A stretch of DNA of 43,343 bases from contig JADKFA010000028.1 of the NCBI GenBank assembly GCA_016717725.1, forward strand, positions 1 through 43,343, read 5' to 3'. This stretch comes from Bacteroidota bacterium. GTDB taxonomy: Bacteria > Bacteroidota > Bacteroidia > AKYH767-A > OLB10. Positions 8,881 through 17,953 of this stretch are shown here, in pieces. The position numbers were made by a program, and so were the translations under genes. How positions within the stretch are numbered: the first letter of the stretch is position 1; each line of letters begins with the position of its first letter. The notes under the pieces are model-generated. The model was given only the letters and a program-made list of their open reading frames with translations. It did no database searches and was not told the DNA's origin.

Positions 8881-9761
8881 ATGATCATCGTAAAATTAAT
8901 AGGCGGATTAGGAAATCAAATGTTTCAATATGCATTTGGAAGAAGTCTTGCGCTAAAGAATAATACGAATCTTAAAATCGATGTTCTTGATTTGCAAAAT
9001 ACAGAAGAAAAAGATTTCACTTTAAGGAATTTTGAGTTAAACGTTTTTAATGTACAAACAGAAATCGCCAGTGAATCTGAAATTCAAAATTTCATGAAGT
9101 CGAAGGCGATGATGGGAAAGGATTTACTTACTCTTACCTTGCCATTCAAATCAAAAAACTTTTATTTGAGGGAACCCCATCATCATTATTTCCCTTTAGC
9201 TAAAAAAGCAACCGCGAATACTTATGCCTATGGATATTTTCAATCGGAAAAGTATTTTAACGACATCCGTTCCACGCTACTAAAAGATTTCACTCCGCGT
9301 AATCCTCTTTCAAAACTGTCGCAGGAAGTGGCAGATCGAATGTCGAAGGTGAATGGTGTAAGTATTCATGTTCGCCGAGGTGATTATGTAAGTAACAAAG
9401 TGAACCTGGATGTGCATGGACTTTGCGAAGTAGATTATTACGAAAAAGCATTGGCGATTATTAAAGAAAAGTAGATCAACCATCTATTTATTTTTTCAGA
9501 TGAGCCGAATTGGTTTAAAGAGAATATAAAAACTGTTTTCCTGTTGAATATGTTGAACATAATGTGGGAGGTGCCAGCTATGAAGATTTATACCTGATGT
9601 CGCTTTGCAAGCACCATATTATTGCGAATAGCTCGTTCTCCTGGTGGGGCGCTTGGCTCAATCAAAATCTAAATAAAATTGTAATTGCGCCTTCGAAGTG
9701 GATGAATAATACGCCTAAAAATACGAAGGATGTGGTTCCTGATTCCTGGATAAAAATATAA
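8881..9761 (+). pseudogene. Alpha-1,2-fucosyltransferase (GT11), three frame breaks
   Basis: A GT11 enzyme adding L-fucose (or galactose) to the growing repeat unit. Signature motifs are GGLGNQMFQYAFGRSLA at the N-terminus, HVRRGDYV (nucleotide-sugar binding) near residue 160, and NSSFSWWGAWL in the C-terminal part. The frame stops at 9474. The expected middle (KVDQPSIYF, then SDEPNWFKENIKT, then VFPVEYVEHNVGGASYEDL) is spread over different frames and needs changes at the A4 run 9467-9470, the T6 run 9491-9496 and the T4 run 9536-9539. Rejoined, it is about 293 residues, full length. Three indels within 75 bases suggest locally poor consensus; a true pseudogene remains possible. Confidence 0.85.
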
Positions 9762-10860
9762 ATGAGAATCTTAATGCTAGCCGATATTAGTTCAGCACAC
9801 GCTCAAAAATGGGTGGTGAGTTTGGCGACGCATGGAATTGAAATTGGAATTTTTAGTTTGAATAACGCAAATAGTCCTTGGTATGAAGGATTAAAAGGAG
9901 TAACTATCTTGAAGAATGGAAATTCAAATGTAGATTCCTTCTCTCTCTTTCAAAAGCTCGGGTACTTAAACCAAATAAAAGAATTAAAAGGTATCATTAA
10001 ATCATTTCAGCCGGATGTAATTCATGCGCATTATGCTACGAGTTACGGATTGTTAGGTGTGCTTTCAGGATATCGTCCGCTGGTCATTTCTGCTTGGGGG
10101 ACCGATGTGTTTTCCTTTCCCAAAAAATCATTCCTGCATTCGAAATTACTTTCCTATATTTTTTCAAACGCTACAAAAATTTGCTCAACCAGCGAATGTA
10201 TGAAGCAAGAAATAATTAAGTATACCAACCAAGATGTTGAAGTAATTCCTTTTGGTGTGGATGTGAAGCGGTTTTCGCCTGTGGAAAGCAAAGAAGAAAA
10301 TAAATCCATTGTCATTGGCAATATTAAAGCCTTGGAGCCTATTTATGGGGATAAAATTTTGGTAGATGCGTTTATTCTTATCACAAAAAAGTACCCTTCC
10401 CTCCCACTGCAACTTTTATTAGTTGGCGATGGATCCCAGCGACAGGAATTAGAAGAACTCGCTCAACGAAATGGAATTACGAAGCAAGTAACATTTACTG
10501 GTCGCATTCCACATGCAGAGATCGAAAAGGTTCATCAGCAAATTGATATTTTTGTATCCTTAACTCTCGTTGACGAAAGTTTTGGTGTTTCATTGGTCGA
10601 ATCGATGGCCTGCGCAAAAGCCATCATCGCTTCCGATACCCCTGGATTTAAGGAAGTATTGGGATCGGAAGAAAATGGAATCATCGTAAAAAAGAAATTC
10701 AGTTGAAGAAGTGGTGAATGCGTTGAGTTTTTACTTAGATCATCCTGCCGAAAGAGTGAAAAAAGGAAATTCCGCTCGACAACGAGTTAAGGAGAATTAT
10801 ATTTGGGACGATAATGTGCAGCAAATGATGAATGTTTATCAGAACCTCATTAAAAAATAG
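9762..10860 (+). CDS. Glycosyltransferase family 4 (frameshifted near the C-terminus)
   Basis: A GT-B retaining glycosyltransferase. It starts directly after the fucosyltransferase stop (MRILMLADISSAHAQKW) and has the acceptor-side DVIHAHYATSYGLLG and AWGTDVF. In the C-terminal Rossmann domain are LLVGDGSQRQELEE, VTFTGRIPH and SFGVSLVESMACAKAII, the EX7E-type donor site. The frame stops at 10706 after an A6 run (10688-10693). With one A fewer it continues NSVEEVVNALSFYLD to a TAG at 10858-10860, giving about 365 residues. The tail matches normal GT4 ends, so this is one gene with an indel. The next gene (wecB) follows at once. Confidence 0.85.
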
Positions 10861-10869
10861 TTGAAGAAA

Positions 10870-11943
10870 ATGAAATTGCTAACCATCGTAGGTGCTCGTC
10901 CGCAGTTTGTAAAAGCTGCTGTGGTAAGTCGCGCTTTATCGAAAATAAATAATATTGAAGAATTGATTGTGCATACTGGTCAACATCATGATGCGAATAT
11001 GTCGGATGTATTTTTTGAAGAGATGGAAATTCCGAAGCCTGCATTTAACTTGGGAATTCACGGACTCGGGCATGGTGCCATGACTGGACAAATGCTCATC
11101 GGTTTAGAAGCGCTTTACAGCCAACAAAAACCAGATCGAGTCCTTGTTTATGGTGATACCAATTCTACACTTGCCGGAGCTTTAACCGCAGCTAAAATGC
11201 ATATTCCCGTCGCCCATATTGAGGCCGGATTACGCTCGTTCAATATGAAGATGCCCGAAGAAATCAATCGCATTCTGACCGATCGCATTTCCGATTTACT
11301 CTTCTGCCCTACTCAAACAGCGATTGACAATTTATCAAAAGAAGGGTATCCATTTTCGGGAACAAAGGTGCTTTTGTCGGGAGATGTGATGCAAGATGCT
11401 GCACTGTATTATGCGCAAACATCGGCGTCCAAATCAAACATCATTGAAAAACTAAAATTGAAAGATTTCGTGTTGTGTACGCTTCACCGAGCTGAGAATA
11501 CCGATTATCTTTCTAGATTAAAATCCATCATCGATTCTTTATCCGAAATAAATAAAACCACACCCGTCGTGTTGCCCTTGCATCCTCGAACAAGAAAAAT
11601 TGTTACGGATGCCGGAATGAAATTGCCGTTTACAGTTATTGATCCCGTTGGATATTTCGATATGATTGAAATGCTCAAACATTGTTCCTTGGTAATGACC
11701 GACAGTGGCGGATTACAAAAAGAAGCTTTCTTCTTTGGGAAGCATTGCATCACCTTACGCGATGAAACGGAATGGGTAGAATTAGTGCATGGTGGATTCA
11801 ACAAGTTAGCCGGCGCCGATTATGCCAACATCCTTTCTTCGTTTGAAGAGATGCGAAATAAAAAATCGGATTTCAATGTGAACTTATACGGTGGTGGAAA
11901 AGCAACCGATAACATCGTTAACGAATTACTTCGCACATTTTGA
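10870..11943 (+). CDS. wecB: UDP-N-acetylglucosamine 2-epimerase (non-hydrolysing)
   Basis: Interconverts UDP-GlcNAc and UDP-ManNAc, supplying ManNAc-type precursors for the surface glycan. The 357-residue protein begins MKLLTIVGARPQFVKAA (ATG 10870; an in-frame TTG at 10861 is less likely). It shows IVHTGQHHDANMS, VYGDTNSTLAGALTA, HIEAGLRSFNMKMPEE, TLHRAENTD and MTDSGGLQKEAFF, the last being the UDP-binding region. Length and motifs are complete. Its stop overlaps the start of the following glycosyltransferase, so the two are translationally coupled, suggesting the product is used by it or a neighbour. Confidence 0.95.
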   Translation: MKLLTIVGARPQFVKAAVVSRALSKINNIEELIVHTGQHHDANMSDVFFEEMEIPKPAFNLGIHGLGHGAMTGQMLIGLEALYSQQKPDRVLVYGDTNSTLAGALTAAKMHIPVAHIEAGLRSFNMKMPEEINRILTDRISDLLFCPTQTAIDNLSKEGYPFSGTKVLLSGDVMQDAALYYAQTSASKSNIIEKLKLKDFVLCTLHRAENTDYLSRLKSIIDSLSEINKTTPVVLPLHPRTRKIVTDAGMKLPFTVIDPVGYFDMIEMLKHCSLVMTDSGGLQKEAFFFGKHCITLRDETEWVELVHGGFNKLAGADYANILSSFEEMRNKKSDFNVNLYGGGKATDNIVNELLRTF

Positions 11944-13175
11944 GAATCCTGATCCTTTCACAATATTATCCTCCCGAAACGGGAGCTCCACAAAATCGAT
12001 TAAGTGGATTGGCTCGAGAGTTAAAAGCGGCTGGACATGAAGTGGTCGTGCTTTGTGCGATGCCTAATTATCCGGCCATGGAAATACATGATGGTTACAA
12101 AGGAAAATGGTTTGAAAAAGATCAGTTTGAAGAAATTGATGTTTATCGTTCGTGGATTTATGTGAGTAAAAGTCGATCCATTATTTCGCGTTTATTAAAT
12201 TATTTTTCGTTTACACTTTCATCTGTATTTGCGGCATCCAATATTCCTGGGAAGTTTGATATTTTAATGTGTGAATCACCGCCTCTTTTTTTAGGTATCA
12301 GTGGATGGTGGATTAGCAAGCGTAAAAATGCAAAGTTTGTGTTTAATGTGAGTGATCTTTGGCCTGAATCAGCAGAGAAATTGGGGGTGATTACGAATAA
12401 ATTCTTTCTGAATCTTGCCACCAAATTAGAAGAATGGCTGTATCGTTCGTCGTACATGGTTACGGGACAAACCCAAGGAATTGTAAAAAATATTCAAACA
12501 CGATTTCCTAATAAACCCATTCATTGGTTACCGAATGGTGTCGACAAATCGATTTTCTTGACAAAGTTTAATGCGGGGAAAAGAAAAGAATTAGGGTTTG
12601 AAGAAAATGATTTCCTCCTAATCTATGCTGGAATTATAGGAATTGCACAAGGATTGGATGTTCTTTTAGATGCTGCCAAACAAATTCCACCACAAAGTAA
12701 AATTGTATTCTTACTACTCGGCGATGGACCCGAGAAAGAAAGATTGATGGCAAGAGTACAAACTGAAAAAATTCAGCGAGTTAAATTTCTCGATTTAGTG
12801 AGTCGTACTGAAGTACCTTCCATTGTTGCTGCCATAAACGCTGCCGTAATTCCATTGAAGAAAATGGATTTATTTCTGGGCGCCATTCCTTCTAAAATAT
12901 TTGAGAATCTCGCGCTCGAAAAACCCTTGTTATTAGGCGTTGATGGGGAAGCCCGCGAATTATTTATCAAGGAAGGCAAGTGTGGAATATATATTGAACC
13001 TGAAAATGCCGCAGCATTAACCGAAGCTGCATTGTACATGGAAAGTCATCCCGACGAATGTAAATCCATGGGTGCTAACGGGAAGGTTTATGCACAGAAA
13101 TATTTTATGCGTGAAAATATTGCCAAAAATTGGATGGAAGCCATCGAAAGTGAAATGCGAAAAGAAAAATCATGA
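11940..13175 (+). CDS. Glycosyltransferase family 4, WbuB/WcaI-like
   Basis: A 411-residue GT-B enzyme whose N-terminus (ILILSQYYPPETGAPQNRLSGLA) and VFNVSDLWPESAEKLGV segment are those of the WbuB/WcaI glycosyltransferases, known to transfer N-acetyl-fucosamine or fucose in O-antigen and colanic acid. The donor domain shows LLLGDGPEKERL, VKFLDLVSRTEVPSI and AIPSKIFENLALEKPLL. The start is a TTG overlapping the wecB TGA; no ATG lies nearby. Its end overlaps the ligase gene (ATGA). The exact donor is not decidable, but WecB next to a WbuB-like enzyme suggests a ManNAc- or FucNAc-containing unit. Confidence 0.87.
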   Translation: MRILILSQYYPPETGAPQNRLSGLARELKAAGHEVVVLCAMPNYPAMEIHDGYKGKWFEKDQFEEIDVYRSWIYVSKSRSIISRLLNYFSFTLSSVFAASNIPGKFDILMCESPPLFLGISGWWISKRKNAKFVFNVSDLWPESAEKLGVITNKFFLNLATKLEEWLYRSSYMVTGQTQGIVKNIQTRFPNKPIHWLPNGVDKSIFLTKFNAGKRKELGFEENDFLLIYAGIIGIAQGLDVLLDAAKQIPPQSKIVFLLLGDGPEKERLMARVQTEKIQRVKFLDLVSRTEVPSIVAAINAAVIPLKKMDLFLGAIPSKIFENLALEKPLLLGVDGEARELFIKEGKCGIYIEPENAAALTEAALYMESHPDECKSMGANGKVYAQKYFMRENIAKNWMEAIESEMRKEKS

Positions 13176-14413
13176 TGAAGGAATCGTTCACTTCTTCTAA
13201 AATCATTGTTGCACTTCTGCTGCTCTCGGCACTAGCATTGCCGCTGCTACTTCCTGTTTCTATTATTTGTTGGATTACCATTGGCATCATTCGATTGGCG
13301 AACAAACAGGAGCGAATTTTAATGATTACAAGCTTTAAACAAAATCGCATTTTGCAATTCTTGCCGGCCATCTATTTATTGTATGTGATTGGATTGATCT
13401 GGACAGAAAATTTTAAATATGCCGGACTCGATTTACAAATAAAAGCTGGCTTCTTACTCTTACCTTTATTTATTGGAACCCTGGATTTGTCCCTCAAGGA
13501 ATTTAGAAAAACCACGCTCTTCTTCATCATCGGTTGCGCGTTGGCTTGTCTAGTCTTACTTGCCAATGCTTTTATTAGTTTTATTGAAACCGGTAATCAC
13601 ACTTCATTTTTTTACATCAGTTACAGTTCGCTATTGATGCATCCCACTTATATTTCCATGTACCTAAACATGGCCATTTTATTTTTGCTTCAAAAGATGT
13701 TTGATACCAAGAAGGAACAACATCTAAAATATTATAGTGCAGGAATCCTTTTCTTTTTCGTCCAGTTGTTTCAATTATCCGCTCGAACATCGCTTGCTGT
13801 TGCTATGTTAACTTTTCTTTTGGCTGCCTGCTATTATTTACGGAAAGGAGAAATACTTCGAATAAAGAAATGGCATTTCATTTCCATTCTTTTATTCTCC
13901 ACACTTAGTTATTTTGCGCTGCAGGGATTCAACAATCGTTTCAATCAAGTTTCCAATGCTATCACTTCAACTCCCGCTGATCAAATTCAACCTGAATACA
14001 ACAGTACCACGGGAAGAATGGAAATTTGGAGAGAGAGTATGGAAATTCTACAAGACAACTGGCTCTTAGGGACGGGTACCGGTGATGTGAAAGATGAGCT
14101 GATGAAAACCTATGAAAAACATCAATTCCATTACGCCCTCGACAAAAAGCTTAACGCCCATAACCAATTCCTTCAAGTCTGGCTCACGCTGGGAATTGTA
14201 GGACTTCTCTTGCTCATCTGGTCTCTTGCACTTCCCATCTATCGATTAAAATCACAAGGGCAACCGTTATTTGCTCTTTTTGCAATGGTCATTATCTTGA
14301 ATTCCATGACTGAATCGATTCTAGAAGTGCAAAAAGGTGTCTTGTTTTTTGTTTTCTTTTATAGCTTGTTGGTGGCTGGAAAGGAGATTCATACGACTAA
14401 AGAACTACATTAA
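13172..14413 (+). CDS. O-antigen ligase / polymerase family protein (Wzy_C)
   Basis: A 413-residue membrane protein with roughly ten to twelve hydrophobic segments and a large periplasmic loop near the C-terminus. The loop carries STTGRMEIWRESMEILQ, GTGTGDVKDEL and the AHNQFLQVWLTLGIVGLLLL segment, typical of the WaaL/Wzy_C family. It acts at the periplasmic face, either ligating finished glycan to lipid A-core or polymerising repeat units; the family does not separate these by sequence. It is the only such gene here, so its role (ligase or polymerase) stays open. It overlaps the preceding gene by four bases. Confidence 0.85.
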   Translation: MMKESFTSSKIIVALLLLSALALPLLLPVSIICWITIGIIRLANKQERILMITSFKQNRILQFLPAIYLLYVIGLIWTENFKYAGLDLQIKAGFLLLPLFIGTLDLSLKEFRKTTLFFIIGCALACLVLLANAFISFIETGNHTSFFYISYSSLLMHPTYISMYLNMAILFLLQKMFDTKKEQHLKYYSAGILFFFVQLFQLSARTSLAVAMLTFLLAACYYLRKGEILRIKKWHFISILLFSTLSYFALQGFNNRFNQVSNAITSTPADQIQPEYNSTTGRMEIWRESMEILQDNWLLGTGTGDVKDELMKTYEKHQFHYALDKKLNAHNQFLQVWLTLGIVGLLLLIWSLALPIYRLKSQGQPLFALFAMVIILNSMTESILEVQKGVLFFVFFYSLLVAGKEIHTTKELH

Positions 14414-14474
14414 GATTAAAACTATAATACATTAAATTCGACAATCCTCCTTATTTTTGACCTATCTAAAAACC

Positions 14475-15704
14475 ATGGCCCTTATCCCCTTCTCTCCGCC
14501 CCGCATCGATGATGAAATCATCCAGGAAGTTACTGCAGCTTTAAAATCGGGCTGGATCACCACGGGTCCGCGCACCAAGCAATTTGAAAAAGAATTGAGC
14601 GCCTATAACGGTAATGAATATACGCTTTGTTTGAATTCAGCCACAGCCGGACTCGAGATCATGCTGCGTTGGTTTGGCGTGAAGGAAGGCGACGAAGTAA
14701 TTTTGCCTGCGTACACCTATGCTGCTACTGCCAATGTGGTGGTGCATTGCGGAGCTAGACCTGTATTGGTAGATGTGAATGCTTCCGATTTTAACATCAA
14801 TGTAGAAAATGTAAAAGCAGCCATCACCTCCAAAACGAAAGTGATTATGCCTGTCGATTTTGGCGGACTTCCTTGTGATTATACAGCGTTGATGGAAGTG
14901 GTGAATTCGGGAGATGTAAAATCGAAGTTTAATGCCGAGACCGAAATTCAGAAAAAATTGGGAAGGATTATGATTTTGTCGGATGCAGCGCATAGCTTAG
15001 GTGCTACCTATCACGGCAAACGAACCGGAATCTGGGCGGATGCCTCTGTATTTTCATTTCATGCTGTAAAAAATTTAACGACAGCCGAAGGGGGAGCCAT
15101 TGCCTTGATGCTTCCACCACCATTCAGCAATGAAGAAATTTATAAATTCTTATGCATTTATACTTTGCACGGACAAAACAAAGATGCGTTGGCCAAAATG
15201 CAAAAAGGAAATTGGAAGTACGATATCATCGAAGCGGGCTTTAAATGCAACATGACCGATTTAGTTGCGGCCATCGGACTCATTGAATTAAGACGATATA
15301 ACGACGATACGCTTGTCGTACGAAAACAAGTATGCGATTATTATTACGATGCACTCAGCGCCTTCGATTGGGCTCAATTGCCAATCTTAAGAGATGAACA
15401 TCGTGAAAGTTCCTATCATCTGTTTCCATTGCGTATAAAAGGAGTGAGTGAAGAGCAAAGAGATGCCATCATTCAAGCCATTTTTGATGAAGATGTGAGT
15501 GTGAATGTGCATTTCATTCCGTTACCCCAACTTTCTTTTTATAAGAAGCAAGGATTTAACATTGATGATTATCCGGTAACGTATTCCAATTTCGCAACAG
15601 AAATTTCACTTCCTATCTTTTACGATTTAACCATAGAGCAAAAACAACGTGTTGTATCAGCCGTCGTGAAAGCGGTTGAATCGGTATTGGTAAAAGCTAC
15701 ATGA
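14475..15704 (+). CDS. DegT/DnrJ/EryC1/StrS family PLP-dependent sugar aminotransferase
   Basis: A 409-residue PLP enzyme that transaminates nucleotide-linked keto-sugars to amino-sugars. Visible are SGWITTGPRTKQFE, the cofactor-binding LPAYTYAATANVV, LSDAAHSLGATYHG and the Schiff-base lysine in FHAVKNLTTAEGGA (about K199 from the ATG at 14475). The segment around 140-165 (NSGDVKSKFNAETEIQKK) is longer than in most members. ATG 14475 (MALIPFSPP) is preferred over TTG 14457, since the family starts with IPFSPP. It overlaps the following sugar transferase by four bases. Together they look like the synthesis and priming steps for an amino-sugar on undecaprenyl phosphate. Confidence 0.92.
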   Translation: MALIPFSPPRIDDEIIQEVTAALKSGWITTGPRTKQFEKELSAYNGNEYTLCLNSATAGLEIMLRWFGVKEGDEVILPAYTYAATANVVVHCGARPVLVDVNASDFNINVENVKAAITSKTKVIMPVDFGGLPCDYTALMEVVNSGDVKSKFNAETEIQKKLGRIMILSDAAHSLGATYHGKRTGIWADASVFSFHAVKNLTTAEGGAIALMLPPPFSNEEIYKFLCIYTLHGQNKDALAKMQKGNWKYDIIEAGFKCNMTDLVAAIGLIELRRYNDDTLVVRKQVCDYYYDALSAFDWAQLPILRDEHRESSYHLFPLRIKGVSEEQRDAIIQAIFDEDVSVNVHFIPLPQLSFYKKQGFNIDDYPVTYSNFATEISLPIFYDLTIEQKQRVVSAVVKAVESVLVKAT

Positions 15705-16294
15705 TGGCCAAAAGACTCTTCGATTTGTTGGTGAGTTTAATGATGTCGGTGCTCTTGAGTCCGCTGTTGTTGGTGTTGGCATTGGCGGTGAAATTTTCGA
15801 GTAAAGGTCCAGCGTTTTACATGCAGGAGCGCATTGGCAAAAACGAAAAGCCGTTTCGCATCTTTAAATTCAGAACCATGTTCCTCGATGCCGATAAAAA
15901 AGGATTACTCACCGTGGGTGGACGTGATCCGAGGGTGACGCCAGTTGGATATTTTTTAAGAAAGTATAAGTTAGATGAGCTCCCGCAGTTGTTTAATGTG
16001 GTTTTAGGGGAGATGAGTTTGGTGGGTCCTAGGCCGGAAGTGAAAAGATATGTGGACATGTATTCGGTGGAGCAAAGGAAAGTGCTGGAAGTAAAACCTG
16101 GCATCACGGATTATGCGTCGATTGAATACTCCAATGAAAATGAGTTGTTGGGAAAAGCGGAGGATCCGGAGAAAATGTATGTTGAGGAAATTATGCCGGC
16201 GAAGTTGAAGTTGAATTTGAAGTACGTGGAAGAGAAAAGTTTCTTCGTGGATTTGAAGATTATTTTTCGAACAGTTTTAAAGATTGTCTGGTAA
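15701..16294 (+). CDS. Initiating sugar-phosphate transferase (bacterial sugar transferase, PglC/WbaP-like)
   Basis: A 197-residue monotopic phosphoglycosyl transferase that puts the first sugar-1-phosphate on undecaprenyl phosphate. It begins MAKRLFDLLVSL with a re-entrant hydrophobic helix. It then shows ERIGKNEKPFRIFKFRTM, the catalytic Asp-Glu dyad in KYKLDELPQLFNVVLGEMS, LVGPRPEV and KPGITDYAS. It is the short (PglC-like) form without the extra membrane domain of WbaP. As the last gene of the locus, overlapping the aminotransferase, it most likely primes with that enzyme's amino-sugar product. Confidence 0.93.
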   Translation: MMAKRLFDLLVSLMMSVLLSPLLLVLALAVKFSSKGPAFYMQERIGKNEKPFRIFKFRTMFLDADKKGLLTVGGRDPRVTPVGYFLRKYKLDELPQLFNVVLGEMSLVGPRPEVKRYVDMYSVEQRKVLEVKPGITDYASIEYSNENELLGKAEDPEKMYVEEIMPAKLKLNLKYVEEKSFFVDLKIIFRTVLKIVW

Positions 16295-16305
16295 ATGGAA
16301 CTCAT

Positions 16306-16355
16306 ATTTAAACGCGGCGAACGCTGCGAAAACGTTGCGACCGCTGCGTTTAAAT
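16306..16355. terminator. Bidirectional hairpin between convergent genes
   Basis: A perfect 10-bp inverted repeat (atttaaacgc / gcgtttaaat) encloses a GC-rich, partly self-complementary 30-base centre. It sits just after the sugar transferase stop and before the stop of the convergent transglutaminase-like gene, with A/T runs on both sides. Confidence 0.6.
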
Positions 16356-16366
16356 AAAGTTTGTGG

Positions 16367-17230
16367 TTAGGAAGAAAATAATCCGATCATCAACCCAATC
16401 TCATCCACCTTCTCCGTATCCCCTAACTTCTGATACGAGTACGATAAATTACGAAGCATACGCAAAATCATATCCTTATTGCTGCAGGGTTGGTAATAAG
16501 TATTCTGCGGATCGAGTTTTAGTTTTTTTACAAATTGGTCGATGTCACCTTTGCCGAACACCGAACCTTTGCTAAACGGATTAATGTAAAACAACACGCG
16601 ACCTGTATTTCCTTCTTCGCCCTCCCGCACTTCGAGGTACGATAAAATAAAATGCTCGGGCAAATTCACTCCGTAGATGGGAAGTCCGAGGGATTTGGTA
16701 ACGAGTAAATACAAGGTAGATAACGCCAAGGGATTTCCCTTCTTAGTTTCAATCACACAATTTATATAGGAATTTTGTGGGGCGTGGTAGTTGGTGGTGT
16801 TGCCAGCGAAACCGTGCTTCGTGAAAAAAATATGATTCATCACATTCACTTGCTCCAAGGCGGTTAAACTTTCATTCAGCTCGAGCCAAATATCTTTCTT
16901 GATGGTGGCAATGAACTGCAATATTTTATCGCGATCTAATTCTGGATATTGATAACGCGCTACCAACAATGCACCTTCTAGTAAATCATCGGTGTTGGTA
17001 TGAATCCAAATCTTCATATCCTCCAACAACATATCAAATTGAATTTTGTGTACGATGTTGGCAATGCGATGTTGTAAGATGGGATCAAACGCATGCGACC
17101 ATGCATCTTCCAACATGGGAATAACATGCGTACCCAAACTAATTAATTTTTCTTCGATATGCGTAAACACTTCCTGATCGGAATCATCGAGCAAACTAAT
17201 AAGGGCTTTTACTTCGGGATCGTTCATCAT
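16367..17230 (-). CDS. Transglutaminase-like protein, SirB1 family
   Basis: A 287-residue cytosolic protein. The N-terminal third is helical and HEAT-like (LISLLDDSDQEVFTHIEEKL). The centre carries the SirB1-type transglutaminase-like segment: HIFFTKHGFAGN, YINCVIETKKGNPLALSTLYLLV, then the His-containing GVNLPEHFILSYLE. The C-terminal part (TYYQPCSNKDMILRMLRNLSYSYQKLGD) resembles the TPR-like tail of the family. Its biochemical role is not established; related genes are widespread as single-copy genes. It is convergent with the polysaccharide locus and has no operon partner. A second ATG one codon in is an equally good start. Confidence 0.82.
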   Translation of the reverse strand: MMNDPEVKALISLLDDSDQEVFTHIEEKLISLGTHVIPMLEDAWSHAFDPILQHRIANIVHKIQFDMLLEDMKIWIHTNTDDLLEGALLVARYQYPELDRDKILQFIATIKKDIWLELNESLTALEQVNVMNHIFFTKHGFAGNTTNYHAPQNSYINCVIETKKGNPLALSTLYLLVTKSLGLPIYGVNLPEHFILSYLEVREGEEGNTGRVLFYINPFSKGSVFGKGDIDQFVKKLKLDPQNTYYQPCSNKDMILRMLRNLSYSYQKLGDTEKVDEIGLMIGLFSS

Positions 17231-17612
17231 TTTTCTTACACAATATTAACCCGTAACATCATGTCGTTCTAAGGTACGGAGGATATTTATAAACGGAAAG
17301 ATGTTATTTTTGGATGGGTGTAAGGTGTTGAATTTTAACTTGTTGGAAAATATTGAATCGCGAATGATTCTATTTCACTATACTACTACAAGCTATTAAA
17401 CACTAGAGGCAGTTAAAAATTAATGGTGGAGATGAATCAATATTAACTACACACTCTTTCACAATTCACCCATTAAAAATTCACCATTCACTACAGTAGC
17501 GTATTCCATTAATCAAACCAGTTTAAAATGTAACGTGCATGACACCTTCCTATTATAAAAACCTGGAGAATAAACCTCGAATTGCAATTGAGTATATTTT
17601 TTAAAAAAAATT
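17231..17612. other. Non-coding gap
   Basis: About 380 bases between the divergent transglutaminase-like gene and the small membrane-protein gene. I see only a short palindrome near 17365 (gaatcgcgaatgattc) and AT-rich sequence that must hold promoters for both genes; no clear TAnnTTTG element stood out. Confidence 0.4.
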
Positions 17613-17770
17613 ATGGGAAACTTACTTTATATCATTGCAGTCATTCTCATCATCTTCCAGGCTATAGGATCCTTTGCTTAAAGTTTGTGGGAGCTATTAT
17701 TCATATCCTACTTTTGATTGCACTTATTAGTATATTACTTAGGATTATTCAGGTAAGGAAACCATTGTGA
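17613..17770 (+). CDS. Lmo0937-type small membrane protein (frameshifted)
   Basis: The start MGNLLYIIAVILIIFQAIGSFA matches the N-terminus of the roughly 50-residue Lmo0937-type membrane proteins common in Bacteroidota. The frame then meets a TAA. Adding one T to the T2 at 17678-17679 lets it run into VGAIIHILLLIALISILLR and IIQVRKPL, ending at 17770 with 52 residues, the family's normal length. Two membrane helices are expected. A frame read upstream from 17582 covers only the second half and is an artefact of the break. Function unknown; relatives are often stress-related. Confidence 0.72.
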
Positions 17771-17777
17771 ATCTCCT

Positions 17778-17801
17778 TTAGCTAGAAGGCTAATTTTTTA
17801 A
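17778..17801 (+). terminator. Weak intrinsic terminator
   Basis: TTAGC and GCTAA form a short stem around a 6-base loop, followed by six Ts, just after the stop of the small membrane-protein gene. Confidence 0.45.
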
Positions 17802-17953
17802 TTAAGTTGGAATATTTGTCGTAGTTATAAATTAAGTGCTTAATGGAAGATTATTCAAAAGTAACAAAATTTTAATTATTATATATCATATAAAAAACTG
17901 GGGGTTTTGTCAGCTTTAGGAAGTTTTATAAGTTTAGTATTAAACTTTAGAGC

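Noticed and set aside
17582..17770. Independent 62-residue protein
   Set aside because: It reads only the second half of the Lmo0937-type protein in frame; the true start is at 17613 in another frame with one indel between.
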